From Branchipolynoe longqiensis (taxonomy: Eukaryota > Annelida > Polychaeta > Phyllodocida > Polynoidae), in assembly GCA_030323885.1 (NCBI GenBank), contig CM059193.1, positions 91,761,990 through 91,825,989 on the forward strand: a stretch of 64,000 nt of DNA. The letters run 5' to 3'. The translations under genes and the position numbers were made by a program. The notes beneath the pieces are model-generated. The model was not told the origin of the DNA. It was given only the letters and a program-made list of their open reading frames with translations, and made no database searches. Of this stretch, positions 1 to 11,689 are shown piece by piece (within the stretch, counting starts at the first letter, position 1; each line of letters opens with the position of its first letter).

Positions 1-33
1 GACGGACGCTCAACTCATTTGGCCATCCCGTCT
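1..33 (-). mobile_element. SINE-A head, cut by the window edge
   Basis: The complement reads AGACGGGATGGCCAAATGAG TTGAGCGTCCGTC, the 5' tRNA-like end of SINE-A. Confidence 0.6.
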
Positions 34-170
34 GATCGGCTGGTGTTCAGTGTGTGTGGACCAGCTCATGACCAGCACTGATTATAACTGTCCAGTAATG
101 AGTGTCATTAACTAGGCCGACATGGTGCCAGACTGCCAGCTTCCACTAAGACTAGTAAGACGAGTAAGAG

Positions 171-715
171 TGTAGTGGTCTGCACTGACCTCTCTACGTC
201 CTAGCAACATCTAAGGTCATATCAGGACGGGTACTGACTTGTGACAGTGCACGCTCATGGCAACTTATATAGTGCTGCCCCACTGGGAAATCAGGCCGCT
301 GGCACCATGACCTGATATCCCACTCAGTCACATTATCCTGACACTGAGCTAACCAGTCCTTACCCTAACCTATTAATGCAGAGCGCCAGGCTAGGAAGTG
401 ACAAGTATCAATTTTAAAATCATTGGTTTGACTCAACAAGGAACCGAACTCCCGACCTTCCACACACAAAGCCTGCGCTCTACCAATGAGGCCACCACAC
501 CCATCAGGGAGCCTAGGTAGAGTAATGGTTAGTATGCTAACCCTGGAATGGAAATAGGTGCAGGTTCGAAGCCTGCTCTAGGTACACATTGGAGCCATGA
601 CCAGGATCCAATACAAGCTATCCACTCTGTATGGTTGTTGAATCTACCCTGTGTATGTAATTATACTTGTATGTATTTAAACCTGTATGTATTTTATGGG
701 CATTGGGTACTCAGT
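171..715 (+). mobile_element. Old TRIM copy split by a SINE-A
   Basis: LTR start TGTAGTGGTCTGCACTGACC (171-190) is followed by a minus-strand SINE-A (about 192-501). LTR sequence then resumes with the tRNA-like part (AGGTAGAGTAATGGTTAG … GCAGGTTCGAAGCCTGC). The LTR 3' end is deleted. The internal region with a decayed primer-binding site (TTGGAGCCATGACCAGGAT) runs on to about 715. Confidence 0.65.
192..501 (-). mobile_element. SINE-A copy inside a TRIM
   Basis: This is a near-complete copy, tail first on the plus strand (TACGTCCTAGCAACATCTAA) and head last (GCGCTCTACCAATGAGGCC). Confidence 0.8.
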
Positions 716-2374
716 GTAAGGTACCCATCCAGCTATAACCTTAGACATTGCTACGGCTTAAACCCCCCTCCAATAAACTAATCCATCTCTATTGCGTTGT
801 TTGAAACTGCGATGGACGTGGCTGCGGTTCCTGGTAACATGCAAACAATTGTGCTGGTGGCGCCACCTGGTTATTTTCATGCACCAACAGGGTGCAATCC
901 ACCCCCGAGTCACAGCAAAGCCCCCACTTCCCCACCTTTTGTGAAATTACTCGCTAAAAACATGCGTCTGTGTCTGGATTTGGTGTTTTTCCCCCTCTGG
1001 TTGGTTCATCAAGTTCGAAACCCGCCACCCCTCCCCCCTATCCACATTCACGATTCAATGGCATTAGTACCTGTCTTCAGAAGCAGACGGAATGGCCGAA
1101 TGAGTTGAGCGTCCGTATCCTGTTTTGGGAGATCGGGAGATCCGAACCCATGGGTTTATGGGTTTCGAACCCTGGTCGAGTCAAACCAATGACTTAAAAA
1201 TTGATACTTGTCGCTTCCTAGCCAGGTGCTTGGCATTATTAGGATAGGGCAAGGAATGGTTGGCTCAGTGTCAGGATAATGTGACTGAGTGAGATATCAG
1301 GTCATGGTGCTGGTGGTCTGGTCTCCCAGTGGGCAGCACGATAAAGTCACCATGAGTGTACACTGTCACAAGTCGGTACCCATCCTGATATTACCTTATA
1401 TGTTGCTAGGACGTAAAACAACAACAAATAAAGAGACAAACCTGTCGTCAGAGATTCTTGTAATGCGGGCTATCTCAAGTTTCGCTGGCCCCTCAGGAAG
1501 GACTGAAGTACCGATCCAGCATGTTCAGGTCACAGATTCAGCTTACACACTGGAAGTTTGGGATTGGTGCCATGCTGGCCCCTATCCTTCATTATAGACG
1601 ATATACTATAAACTCACTTTGCACCGATAACCACACACCTGATGAACAAACTTGATAGAGTTCTTGCCATACATTTATTTCTAGTGCAGATTGCTGTCGA
1701 ATTCTTCGAGTAAATATTTTACGTGAGATAAAATACCACTTTGTATATATGTGTGTGTGTATTCACGACTTACCCACACCTTCCAGTGTGTTAGCTGATG
1801 CTGTGACCCTCGACGTGCTAGGTCACAGTATCATTCTCTCCTGCGGGATCAGCGGATCTCGGAATAAATAAAACCCACATTAATTAGCGAATCCTTGACA
1901 TGTGTAAAAAATGTTCATGTGCAAACTGAATTTTTCTCCTCATTTGACTTTCTGTTGACAAGACACTTACTCTGTTAGGACAATGTTGGTCTGAAAGCAG
2001 AGCTATCCTTTGAAGACAGGTGCTACAGTAGGACCTGTCTTTTGCGACCCCGGTGATCAGCAAACTTCTGCCTGGTGCGGACAGTATATGTTCCAACTGA
2101 ATTTCTTGCATTTGACTGTCCGTCTGATGGCATGACATTGTCGATAGTGGGACAACATTGGTGTGAATGTTGGTTAGTGGGTTGTTGGAGTTTTGCATCC
2201 TAGCAACATCAGGTCATATCAGGACGAATACCGATTTCTGACAGTGTGCACTCATTATATGACAGAAATTGGTTGGTCCGAATCATGTTCTTTATATCAC
2301 CCTGGGTGTTGCTGGAACATAAAACCTAAACAAGAAAGTTCTGCATGGGCGATAATACAGTTACAATAAGGATA
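716..2374. other. Stretch without a gene
   Basis: Apart from the SINE-A copy at 1085-1435 I find only low-similarity dispersed repeats. 1470-1590 and 1930-2190 share segments (TTCGCTGG-CCCTCAGGAAGGA; GACAGGTGCTACAGTAGGACC) with 35630-35700 and 36515-36760. Confidence 0.5.
1085..1435 (+). mobile_element. SINE-A copy, full length
   Basis: Head with A box GGCCGAATGAGTTGAGCGTC and B box GGTTTCGAACCCTGG, body TTAGGATAGGGCAAGGA and CCCAGTGGGCAGCACGATAA, tail ACGTAAAACAACAACAAA. Confidence 0.82.
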
Positions 2375-2520
2375 GTTAAAGCCTTACTTCCGGCATTTCC
2401 CCCACAATTCCCCAACAGTTCTAATGCATTTATGCAGAAATTCTCCATTAGTTCTGCCAGAACCGACTAGGTGGCACCAAGGTCTCGGGCCTCATTTCTG
2501 CGTTTCCACTTTCATCCCTG
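2375..2520. mobile_element. CAGGGATGAAAG-family right end
   Basis: It ends GCGTTTCCACTTTCATCCCTG-like at 2501-2520 with a 'CATTTCTGCGTTTCC' neighbourhood; the left end is not visible. Confidence 0.5.
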
Positions 2521-3409
2521 TTAATATAATATTAGGCTTCTCCATGCGATTGTAGCAAGTTTGGGTTCAACAACCCTAGTGTCTGGTGGTAGTGGGTGGG
2601 AGGGGGGGCGGTTGCCTTAGCCTTGGGACCTTGCCACCACATTTCCCCCCCCCCCTCCCAACCCCCCACCGCACCTCTCCCCTTCTGACCAGGGGCCGTA
2701 TGCATGAAGAAGTATTTATCGGCTCCGGTGTTAAGGGTGGCATTCGGGTTAGCTAACGCCAGTGTTGGGAAATGGGTCACGGGGTATGTACAGTGCCAAA
2801 GCGTGGTGGTGTTAGCTAACATATAAGTTATTTATAGATTTGGGAAATCCTGAGCATGTTCCCGGCAAGCACCGCTATTTGACAATATGGCCACCGGTGC
2901 GGCGGAGTTAATATCACTTCGATTATTGGTTTAATTTGATCAAAATTCGGCGGCAGCGTTAATATCGGTTCGATTTCTGGTTTAATTTGATCAAATTTAA
3001 TTGTTTCTGTACCGCTATTTGCCAATATCGCCGCCGCTGCCAATTCAGCGGCGGCGATTTGTTTTGTTTATATTCGACAGTATGAATATCGCCACCTATG
3101 TAGTGGCGGCGTTAATATTGCTTTCGTTTTTGGGGTTAATTTGACCAAATTTCACTTTTTGAGGATGTTATTCTGTTAAATATGATAGCATTTAATAGAT
3201 TTGGGCCTAATTGGTCCCTAACACCGCCCTTAAACCAGCTATGGAGTGGTGTTAACGAACCCGATCTTAAACTTGCGGTGTTTCCGTAACACCACTCTGT
3301 GCATAGCGACTTTTCGCCGCTAAACTTGAAATTCCGTACAAAACACGTTAAGGCTCTCGCTAAGACCGCTCCATGCATGTAGGCCCTGAACTGCGTGCTG
3401 CAACTTGAC
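2521..3409. other. Stretch without a gene
   Basis: It contains a poly-C run (2646) and a short ~85-bp repeat (TTTGATCAAATTYAATTG; GGCGGCGTTAATATC) at 2900-3150. Confidence 0.5.
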
Positions 3410-3735
3410 CTGCACACCAGACTGAGTTGAGCATCCGCCTCCCGTTTTGGTAGATTATGGGATTCGAACCCTGGTTGAGTCAAACCAATGACTTATATAA
3501 TTTATACTTATGGCTTCCTAGCCAGGCGCTCGGCATTATTAGGATAGGCCAAGGACTGGTTGGCTCAGTGTCAGGAAAATGTGACTGAGTTGGGATATCA
3601 GGTCATGATGTTGAAGGCCAGGTCTCCTAGTGGGGCAGCACTATAAATAATGTCACAATCAGTGCACACTGTCACAAGTCAGTACTCGTCCTGATATGAC
3701 CTAAGATGTTGCCAGCACGGATAACTCCAATAACC
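3410..3735 (+). mobile_element. SINE-A copy
   Basis: Partial A box (CTGAGTTGAGCATCCG), B box GGATTCGAACCCTGG and full body. Confidence 0.8.
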
Positions 3736-3863
3736 GACCAACCAGCAACATGACCCCCATCCCCCCCCCCCCCCCCCCCCCCCCACCTCCGTTACTGTCA
3801 ACAACCTGGTGCCTGATGTGGTCACATGTACAAGGGTTTCCTGTTTCCTGTTTTAATATATAT

Positions 3864-4135
3864 GAGTCAGGATCACGAAAAGAGGTCAATTGGGGGAAGT
3901 TGTCGGCGTCAATCATTGGATGTCGGCGTCGAACAGTATAATTATAATTTAGCATTGACAGAGGTATTGGAAAGTCCTTAAATTTATCCTGAATGTAAAG
4001 GTAGAGAAAACACAACAACCTTATTTGTTTCTAGGATAATTTAATATAAAACAAAGAAATTCACTACACTTTAAGAATTGCAACGCCGACATCTTAAATA
4101 AACCACCAATTGGCCCATTTTCGTGAGGCTGACTC
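3864..4135. mobile_element. MITE-E (GAGTCAG ends), 272 bp
   Basis: The inverted ends are GAGTCAGGATCACGAAAAGA and the complement of ATTTTCGTGAGGCTGACTC, including a CCAATTGG motif near each end. The internal segment (AAGTTGTCGGCGTCAATC) is shared with 50010-50484. Confidence 0.78.
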
Positions 4136-4189
4136 TTACACATCTCTGTTTCACCAGCCAGACCTCTGACACTCACTGTCTCCCTGTCC

Positions 4190-4555
4190 CTCTACCCCTC
4201 TCCCCTCCTCTCTCTCCCTCTCTCCTCCTCTCCTTTCTTCCTTCTCTCCTCTCTCTCCTATCTCTTTTCTCTCTCCTCTCAACCTCTCTCCATTTCTCTC
4301 CTCCTCTCTCCCCCCCCCCCCTCTGTCAGGCTCCCCTCTCACCCCTTAGCTGTCACTGTGTGTATTTCTGTGTTTGTTTCTATCTCTCTCTGTGTCAGGA
4401 TCTTTCTTTCCTTCTTTCCTTCCTTCTTTCTTTCTTTCCTTCTTTCATTTCCTCTCTCCCTCCCCTCCACCCCACTCTGATTCTGTCTCTCGTTCTCTCT
4501 GCCTCTTTCCCCTCTCTCGACCTTCTCCTCCCCCCCTCCCTCCTCCCTCCCTCCA
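4190..4555. repeat. Pyrimidine-rich CT/CTTT tract
   Basis: Long, strand-asymmetric TC-rich sequence with TTCC/TTTC runs. Confidence 0.92.
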
Positions 4556-4667
4556 TGCCACCTGTCACAACAAATGAACAGTATCCAGAATAATATCTCG
4601 TTATTTTACATATACATGACTATTTTGCTGTGTACATGGAAATGTTTGACATTGTATGCTTCAACGC

Positions 4668-4825
4668 TGATGGGTTCTGTTAATTTGACTTAGCATCCCC
4701 TTCTATGCAGCAACAACTGTTTAATAACTGCACCAGTATCTAAGTTGGATACATAGGATCAAATCTAGGTCAGTGTTTACGTTGAGAAAATTTGATGCTT
4801 TCATCGTACTGTGCGGCTCCATAAA
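4668..4825. mobile_element. MITE-C partial copy
   Basis: Only the right portion is preserved (GGTTCTGTTAATTTGACTTA … TTTGATGCTTTCATCG…). Confidence 0.65.
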
Positions 4826-5190
4826 TAAATATTATACTTTTTAAGAGGAGAAAAGATTAAGCGAAAACAAAAGCTGATGCTACTCCTGAAGAGACGGTGT
4901 ATCGACTGGTGGGAGGTGGGGGGGGGGGCGTCCTCAATGTGACCACACCCACCTCATGTCACCTGTGAGAGCCTTTTGTCGTTTAGCTTCACCTGTACAC
5001 ACCTCGAACCAGTATCCCCAACCATCGGTTACCATGGCAACCGCTGGCATTCCCCACTCCCTCCTCTCATCTCCCAACCCCCCCCCCCCCCCCCCCCATC
5101 CCCCTTCTAGCTTTTGTAGCGTATCACTAAATAGTTGGCTTGCGTACTATGGATTGGTTGTACAAACATTAAACCGATGGTTTTATTTTC

Positions 5191-5632
5191 GATGTGACAG
5201 TGGTTGGTTGTCATGTGGGGGGGTCATGTGGGGTCATGTGACAGTGGTTGGTTGTCATGTGGGGGCATGTGACAGTGGTTGGTTGTCATATGTGGGGTGT
5301 GACAGTGTTGGTTGTCATGTGGGATGTGCGAGTGGGGGTGTTGTTGCATGTGGGGGGTGGGAGTGGGTGGGTGTCATGTGGGGGGATGTGACAGTGGTCG
5401 GTTTTCATATGGGGGATGTGACAATGGTTGGATGTCATGTGGGGGGATGCAACAGTGGTTGGTTGTCATGCGGGGGATGTCACAGTGGGGGGTTGTCATG
5501 TGGGTGGGATGTGACTGGTTGGTTTTCATGTGTGGGATGTGACAGTGGTTGGTTGTCATGTGGGGGATGTGACTGGTTGGTTTTCCTGTAGGGGGTGGGG
5601 TGTGGCAGTGGGTTGTTGTCATGTGTGGCGAG
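5191..5632. repeat. GT-rich minisatellite, ~30-bp unit
   Basis: Imperfect copies of GATGTGACAGTGGTTGGTTG + TCATGTGGGG. Confidence 0.9.
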
Positions 5633-5733
5633 AGCGTAAAGATGATATATTGCCTTTCCGTCCTGATGTTGCTAGGAAGCAAAACTCAAACAAATTATAA
5701 CAAATCCTTTTGCATTTTCTCTCTTTGTTAGTC

Positions 5734-6056
5734 ATGTATCAAGTATCACATAAATTAGTCATGTATCAAGTATCACATAAATTAGTTATGTACCAAGCAT
5801 CACATAAATTAGTCATGTATCAAGTATCACATAAATTAGTCATGTATCAAGAATCACATAAATTAGTTATGCATCAAGTATCACATAAAGTAGTCATGTA
5901 TCAAGTATCACATAAAGTAGTCATGTATCAAGTGTCACATGAATTAGTCATGTATCAAGTGTCACATGAAGTAGTCATGTATCAAGTGTCACATGAATTA
6001 GTCATGTATCAAGTATCACATACAGTAGTCATGTATCAAGTATCACATGAATTAGT
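5734..6056. repeat. 27-bp minisatellite
   Basis: About 12 copies of ATTAGTCATGTATCAAGTAT + CACATAA. The open reading frame (MYQVSHKLV repeats) is a consequence of unit length 27. Confidence 0.93.
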
Positions 6057-6162
6057 AAAGTATCAATTTTGTAAGTATTGGTTTGACTAGACCGGGAATC
6101 GAACCCCCCATCTCCCACGTGGAAGGTCTGTGTGTCCGGTCCTAATACTATCTACCAATCTA

Positions 6163-6372
<210 letters not shown>

Positions 6373-6649
6373 TGACTGTCGGACTCCCATTACTTCATTA
6401 AAAAGGGAACATGCAAAACGACGTCACTGATTTGTTAATGGGTGTGGGGGGTGGGGGGCAGGTACAACACCCACATGGCCACAGTGTTAAAGTAGGGCAC
6501 ACCCGGGTATTGGTCATAAAACTCAAAATTGAGCTCTTTTTGTGTGTAAAATATAAAATTAAAATAAATAGCAGATGGGGGTGCTGAGTTTAAAAATAAA
6601 AATAACAAGTTATAGAACAAACACACTGGACTATGGTTTGTTTTTTTGT

Positions 6650-6955
6650 TAGGGAGTTACATCCTGATAACATCTAAGGTAATTTAAGGAGCGGTACCGA
6701 CTTGTGACAGTGCACACGCATGGCAACTTCATAGTGCTGCCCCAACTGGGAGATCAGGAATTCGGCACCATGACCCAATTTTCCACTCGGGCACATTATC
6801 CTGATACTGGGTTAACCAGCCCTTGCCGTTATGACCTATCTCAGTAACGGCGAGTGCCAAGCTAGGTAGCGACAAGTACCAAATTTGATTTGAGTCAGCC
6901 ACGATTCAAGTTCGCGACCTTCCACACTGGAATCATGTGCTCTACGGATTCAGTA
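6650..6955 (-). mobile_element. SINE-A copy, diverged
   Basis: Body and tail are clear (GCACACGCATGGCAACTTCA); the head is decayed. Confidence 0.75.
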
Positions 6956-7440
6956 ATAAAATATGGACATTGTTGTTTAATTATTGATGTATCTATACTT
7001 TTCTGTTTGAGAAGGAAGGTAGTTTCGTAGAAAACACATTTTTTCATATGTATAATATTTCTTGGGTGTTTTTTGTTCTTGCGACAACACAGTTGTCTTA
7101 TTATATGGGATGTAATGCATTATGCAAATATTATTTAGGCTAGAGCCTATTTACTCCACCGCTATCGCTGGATTAGTATCCTCAATTGCGGTACTCTCCA
7201 TGCTAAATGTGATCGGGGTGCCTATCTATTATCACAGTATTTGCAACTCGTTAACTTAACTTGCTATGTCTTGTTTGCCTACTTATCTGCATTGTTTTTT
7301 TGTACTTTGCTATCTCAATCTTTCCTACTGGTTACAGTTGTTGGAGCATCCTGGGCATCAGCTCACATGCTGGAGCATAGGGCACCAAGTGGGAAATTGT
7401 ATGTGGGTGTTGGTAACTCACCGGGCAATTGTTTCCGGTT
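6956..7440. other. Stretch without a recognised feature
   Basis: I see nothing I can name. Frames at 7241-7573 run into SINE-A. Confidence 0.45.
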
Positions 7441-7788
7441 GGATGGTTGGTGGAGTTTTACGTCCTGGAAACATATACGCTCATATCAGGATGGGTACCG
7501 ACTTGTAACAGTGTGCACTCATGGCAACCTTATAGTGCTGGCCCACTGGGAGATCAGGACGCTAGCACCATGACCTGATATCCCAGTGAATCACATTATC
7601 CTGACCCTGAGCCAACCAGTCCTTGCCCTGTCCTAATAATGCCGAGCGCCTGGCTAGGAAGCGGCAAGTATTTTTTTTTTTTAAGTCATTGGTATGACTC
7701 GACCAGGGTTCAAACCCGTGGGTTCGAATCCCACAATCTACCAAAACGGGAGACTTATGCTCAACTCATTCGGCCATCCCATCTTCCA
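7441..7788 (-). mobile_element. SINE-A copy, full length
   Basis: It runs from GGTTGGTGGAGTTTTACGTC (tail) to CTCAACTCATTCGGCCATCC (head). Confidence 0.82.
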
Positions 7789-7795
7789 TGAGTGA

Positions 7796-7950
7796 TGATT
7801 AGCATTACTAGGATAAGGTAAGGGCTGGGTTGTGTCAGGGTAATGTGACTGAATCGGATCTTTGATATCGGTGAAAGGGTACGTACCCCAGTGGTGCAGC
7901 ACTATAAATGTACCATGAGTGTGCACTGCCACAAATGTTTGTTTTATAGT
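7796..7950 (+). mobile_element. SINE-A body fragment
   Basis: CATTACTAGGATAAGGTAAG … CAGTGGTGCAGCACTATAAA; oriented opposite to its neighbour at 7441. Confidence 0.65.
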
Positions 7951-8416
7951 TCTAATGAGGTTGCTTCTCCTTATGTGAACCTCCGAATCGAAAGAAAGAA
8001 AGAATATTGGAGTGTCAATTATGACCGTTAAATCCCCTAAGAGGTCACACGACCCCAACGTATGCATCGTTGGCTCTTTAATACCCTGCCCTACCCGAGA
8101 GGGTTGGTCACATAACCCGTAGCGGTGGGACCATCGCTCATTATAAATAGGTGACCAATTCCCTACGCTAACGTTCCTGTGTCGTTGTCGGGGTCGCGTG
8201 GTCAGGGAGCGGTGCTTCGTACAGGCATATCTGACCTCACTATGTGGTGATGACCCTCTAAGTGTGTCTGTAAATGCTGGTGTTTACGGGGCTCTGGCTC
8301 CTGGAACCACTGGCGGCACCGACATACCTGCCATACCTGCAATACCTGCCATTAGCCCCCCCCCCCCCCCCCACACACACACCCCTCCAGCATGCCTGTA
8401 TGTTCCATCCACCACC
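7951..8416. other. Stretch without a recognised feature
   Basis: Contains AAAG repeats and a poly-C/CACA run (8355-8390). Confidence 0.45.
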
Positions 8417-8742
8417 GGACGCGGTGGCCGAGTTGGTAGAGCGCAAGCTTCCCGTGCAGAAGGTCAGGAGTTCATTTCCTGGTCGAGTCAAACCAATGCC
8501 GTACAAAATTGATACTTGTCGCTTCTTAGCCTGGCGCTCGGCATTATTAGGATAGGGCAAGGACTGGTTGGCTCAGAGTCAGGATAATGTGCCTGAGTGG
8601 GAAATTGGGTCATGGTGCCAGCGGCCTGCCTCTCCCAGTGGGGCAGCACTATAAAGTCGCCATGTGTGCACATTGTCACAAGTCGGTACCCGTCCTGATA
8701 TAACCTTAAATGTTGCAAGGACATAACACTCCAACAACCGAC
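8417..8742 (+). mobile_element. SINE-A copy, first of a tandem trio
   Basis: The head (ACGCGGTGGCCGAGTTGGTA) is complete and followed by the full body and the CTCCAACAACCGACC tail. Confidence 0.82.
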
Positions 8743-9031
8743 CAGTGCAGAAGGTCGGGAGTTCGAATCCCAGCCGAGTCAAACCAATGACATACAAAAT
8801 TGATACCCGTCGGTACCTAGCCTGGTGCTCGGCATTATTAGGATAGGGCAAGGACTAGTTGGCTCAGTGTCAGGATAATGTGCCTGAGTGGGAAATTGGG
8901 TCATGTTCCAGTGGCCTGATCTCCCAGTGGGGCAGCACTATACAGTCGCCATGTGTGCACATTGTCACAAGTCGGTACCCGTCCTGATATAACCTTAAAT
9001 GTTGCCAGGACATAAAACTCCAACAACCGAC
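8743..9031 (+). mobile_element. SINE-A copy, second of a tandem trio
   Basis: It starts within the head at AGTGCAGAAGGTCGGGAGTT, directly after the previous tail, so the trio probably arose by tandem duplication. Confidence 0.8.
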
Positions 9032-9755
9032 CCGTGCAGAAGGTCGGGAGTTCATCTCTTGGTTGAGTCAAAACAGTGCCTTACAAAATTGATACTTGTT
9101 GCTTCCTAGCCAGGTGCTCGGCATTAATACTACAGTATAACCCCGTTAAACCAAACTTGAAGGGACCCTAGAAATTTGTTTGGATTAACCGATCATTGGT
9201 TTAACCGAGCTTTGACTTGGCTTTGGCAAAAACGGGTGTGCATTATGAATATACAATGTATGTGGACACTATGATTATTGTTTTTAATGTATATACAGTT
9301 TAACCGCATTAAACCAACCTCGGTTAAATCAAACGATCGGTTAATCCAAACTTTTTTCAGCAACCTGGCAAAGTACTACCATTTATCACATACAAAAAGT
9401 CTCAGATGACCTTAAAACCACATGAAAGTTTGGTTTAACTGTACCGGAAGCGGTCTGGGGCCGACAATTTTGTTTGGATTGACCGATTCTTTGGATTAAC
9501 CGACTTTGGTTTAACCAACTTTTTTATATGACAAATGGTAGTATTTTGCCGGGCCGCCCACATTTTTTTTTGATTAACCGATCATTTGGTTTAACCGAGC
9601 TTGGGGTTGTACTGTATTATGATAGGGAAAGGACTTGTTAGCTAATGCGTCTGCGTGAGAAATTGGGTCATGGTTCTTATGGCCTAGTATCCCAGTGGGG
9701 CAGCACTATGAAGTTACCATGTGTGCACACTGTCACAAATTAGTATTCATCCTAC
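9032..9755 (+). mobile_element. SINE-A copy, third of the trio, split by a MITE
   Basis: SINE parts at 9032-9130 and 9617-9755 surround the CAGT-ended MITE at 9133-9614. Confidence 0.8.
9133..9614. mobile_element. CAGT-ended MITE (482 bp) inserted in SINE-A
   Basis: Its ends are CAGTATAACCCCGTTAAACC and the complement of CTTGGGGTTGTACTG, with TA on both sides (9131-9132, 9615-9616). The body is built of repeated 'GGTTTAACCGA / TTGGATTAACCGA' motifs in both orientations. SINE-A is continuous across the insertion. Confidence 0.8.
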
Positions 9756-9840
9756 TAGTTGGCAGTAACTAAACTACATAGTCTGATGAAAATATCAAAT
9801 TTTCAAACCCGAAACACTTACCTCACCTTCAGCCTACATT

Positions 9841-9965
9841 CATCATCATGCTGTCGGTCGCGATGCGACAAAGACTGCTTTCATTACTTGACTGCTGCTC
9901 TCCATTTAACTCTCTGCTGTGAGAGTGATGTCCATGAGTCGGTCTTAATGTCTCTCAGACATTTT
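9841..9965 (-). mobile_element. Short 3' fragment of the same LINE family
   Basis: On the minus strand it reads LRDIKTDSWTSLSQQRVKWR AAVK and a stop, then the shared 3' UTR and (GAT)n tail. Confidence 0.7.
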
Positions 9966-10296
9966 ATGAAAGTTGCCTGCAAAAGTGTTGAAGTTGCTGC
10001 TGGCTTTTGCAAGTTACCGACGGCACTCTCTCGGGGAGCAAATAGAGGTCTCACACCGGCAAGAACTTGTCCAGACAGGCGCAAAACTATTTGTCCCTGC
10101 AGTGGCTGGTCGGGAGATGTTGGGAGTTCCATACATCAACCACCCTTAATGCTGCCACAGTGACATGGTTTTCTGTTCAGGGTTTGCTCCCTTAGCCTTC
10201 GGTTCTGTCAAGATCCTGTACCACAAGGCAGTGGTTTACAACTCTGCAGGGCAGGGGCATCAAACTCCCTGAAGTATTGCTATACCTGCATACCCT

Positions 10297-10525
10297 AAAC
10301 CTGATAATTGTTCTTTTTTCTTTTCCCCCCATTGTAACGATTGACACAAAACAGCACAGAAACAGTTACAATGAAAACACAAGGACATTTGCTTCAAATC
10401 AATATGTATTCTATTGGGATTATGAAACACCGTGTAAAAAACAAATCAGTTTATCCTGAGCAAATGGATAAGCAGATAGTATGTTGATCGTTACAATGGA
10501 CAAAGTTTTGTCCCATGTTGCTTAG
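10297..10525. mobile_element. MITE-F
   Basis: The paired inner ends are ATTGTAACGATTGACAC and ATGTTGATCGTTACAAT. Sequence outside them (GGACAAAGTTTTGTCCCAT) corresponds to the outer terminus of the copy at 49522. The body matches 49522-49758 in reverse orientation. Confidence 0.72.
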
Positions 10526-10532
10526 CAGCTTT

Positions 10533-10725
10533 TAAGACAGTCTCAAGTACCGACATTATCGGACTATGCAACTTTAATTTAGCATGATTTCACTTCAAAT
10601 ATCTCCAAAGTATTCCATTGAAAATAAAAGTTACTTGAAGATCAAGTAATGTAGATTATAACGATCAATCTAATGTATTTATTTCAGAAAATTGCAGAAA
10701 CCCAAAATCATCGGACTTTGCAACT
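10533..10725. mobile_element. MITE-C partial copy
   Basis: This copy has an end-like ATCGGACTATGCAACTTTAA at 10547, then internal sequence from CACTTCAAATATCTCCAAAG to ATCATCGGACTTTGCAACTC. It is probably a rearranged pair of ends. A further left-end fragment lies at 9769-9825. Confidence 0.6.
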
Positions 10726-10778
10726 CCTTATTTGTGAGCTTTAATTTGATTCAATTTATTGTTGTGAATATATTCGCG

Positions 10779-10783
<5 letters not shown>

Positions 10784-10839
<56 letters not shown>
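10784..10839. repeat. (GT)n microsatellite
   Basis: Uninterrupted GT dinucleotides, about 28 copies. Confidence 0.97.
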
Positions 10840-11024
10840 TAATGACAAAGTTCAAAAGAAGAAAGCAAGACGGGTGGTGATTTTTTAGTTGAGCGGTCCC
10901 ATGGTTTAGTCGCGTTCATGATGAGTCAGTGGGTATCAATCAGGATATAATTGATTAATTATGTGGGGTCCCCGATGCTTTGTGGGTAATTTGCATATGG
11001 ATGGGAGAGTCACGTTGCTATTAA

Positions 11025-11370
11025 AGTTGCATAGTCCGATGGTTTTGAATTTCTGTATTTTTTTCTGAGATAAATATATTAGATCGATCACTAGTATCTA
11101 TTTTACATTAGATCAAAGTTACTTATATTTTAAATGGTAAACTTTTGAGATATTTTGAGTGCAAACATAGAAAGTTAGTCTTGCCAAAACTCTGACACCA
11201 TAGACTTCTGCAGTAACAGGTTCTGTTAAATTGACTCAGTGTTGCATTCTACGCAGAAACAAATGCTTAATAAGTGCATCAGTATCTAAGTTAGATATGT
11301 CAAATCAAATCTAGATAATTGGTTTGGTTTTGAAAATTTGATATTTCATCGGACTATGCAGCTTTAATAG
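11025..11370. mobile_element. MITE-C, complete copy (host to a nested CAGT-MITE series downstream)
   Basis: Inverted ends are TTAAAGTTGCATAGTCCGAT and its complement ATCGGACTATGCAGCTTTAA. The body contains GAGATAAATATATTAGATCG and AGTATCTAAGTTAGATATG. It has no coding capacity. It is one of about 13 loci of this family in the window. Confidence 0.85.
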
Positions 11371-11506
11371 ATACAGCCGGGAGCGTATAGCTAATATTGT
11401 GAGTTTGTTTTTGTTGGAGTTTACAGACTTATTCACCAAAATAAACATATTTACCACACAACAAATCTTAGGTTATATGATATGCTCTTCTATATAGCAG
11501 CAATTA

Positions 11507-11684
11507 CAGTCAAACCTCTCTGTACCGACCCCTCCACAGATCGACCACTCCCCTATATCGATCGCTTTATTTGGGTCCCAACAATACCATTGTAAGGATA
11601 TTCTAACTCTCTAAACCGACCACCTCCCTAACTGGACCACTTGAAGTCGGTCCCATGGTCGGTCGATTTAGAGAGCTTTTACTG
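11507..11684. mobile_element. CAGT-ended MITE (pogo/Tigger-like), 178 bp
   Basis: The ends are CAGTCAAACCTCTCTGTACC and the complement of GAGAGCTTTTACTG, flanked by TA on both sides. The same element is at 34423-34601. It is inserted in MITE-C sequence. CAGT ends and a TA duplication fit the Tc1/mariner superfamily, pogo/Tigger branch. Confidence 0.78.
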
Positions 11685-11689
11685 TACTT

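Noticed and set aside
548..1197. Small open frames near the left edge
   Set aside because: They overlap TRIM internal sequence and a SINE-A copy.
4123..4593. Serine/leucine/proline-rich protein
   Set aside because: Pyrimidine-rich low-complexity DNA.
5710..6090. 126-residue frame of MYQVSHKLV repeats
   Set aside because: The 27-bp tandem unit is divisible by three, so it stays open by arithmetic; there are no gene signals.
8417..8490. tRNA gene at the SINE-A head
   Set aside because: It is followed by the SINE body in every copy and the cloverleaf is incomplete.
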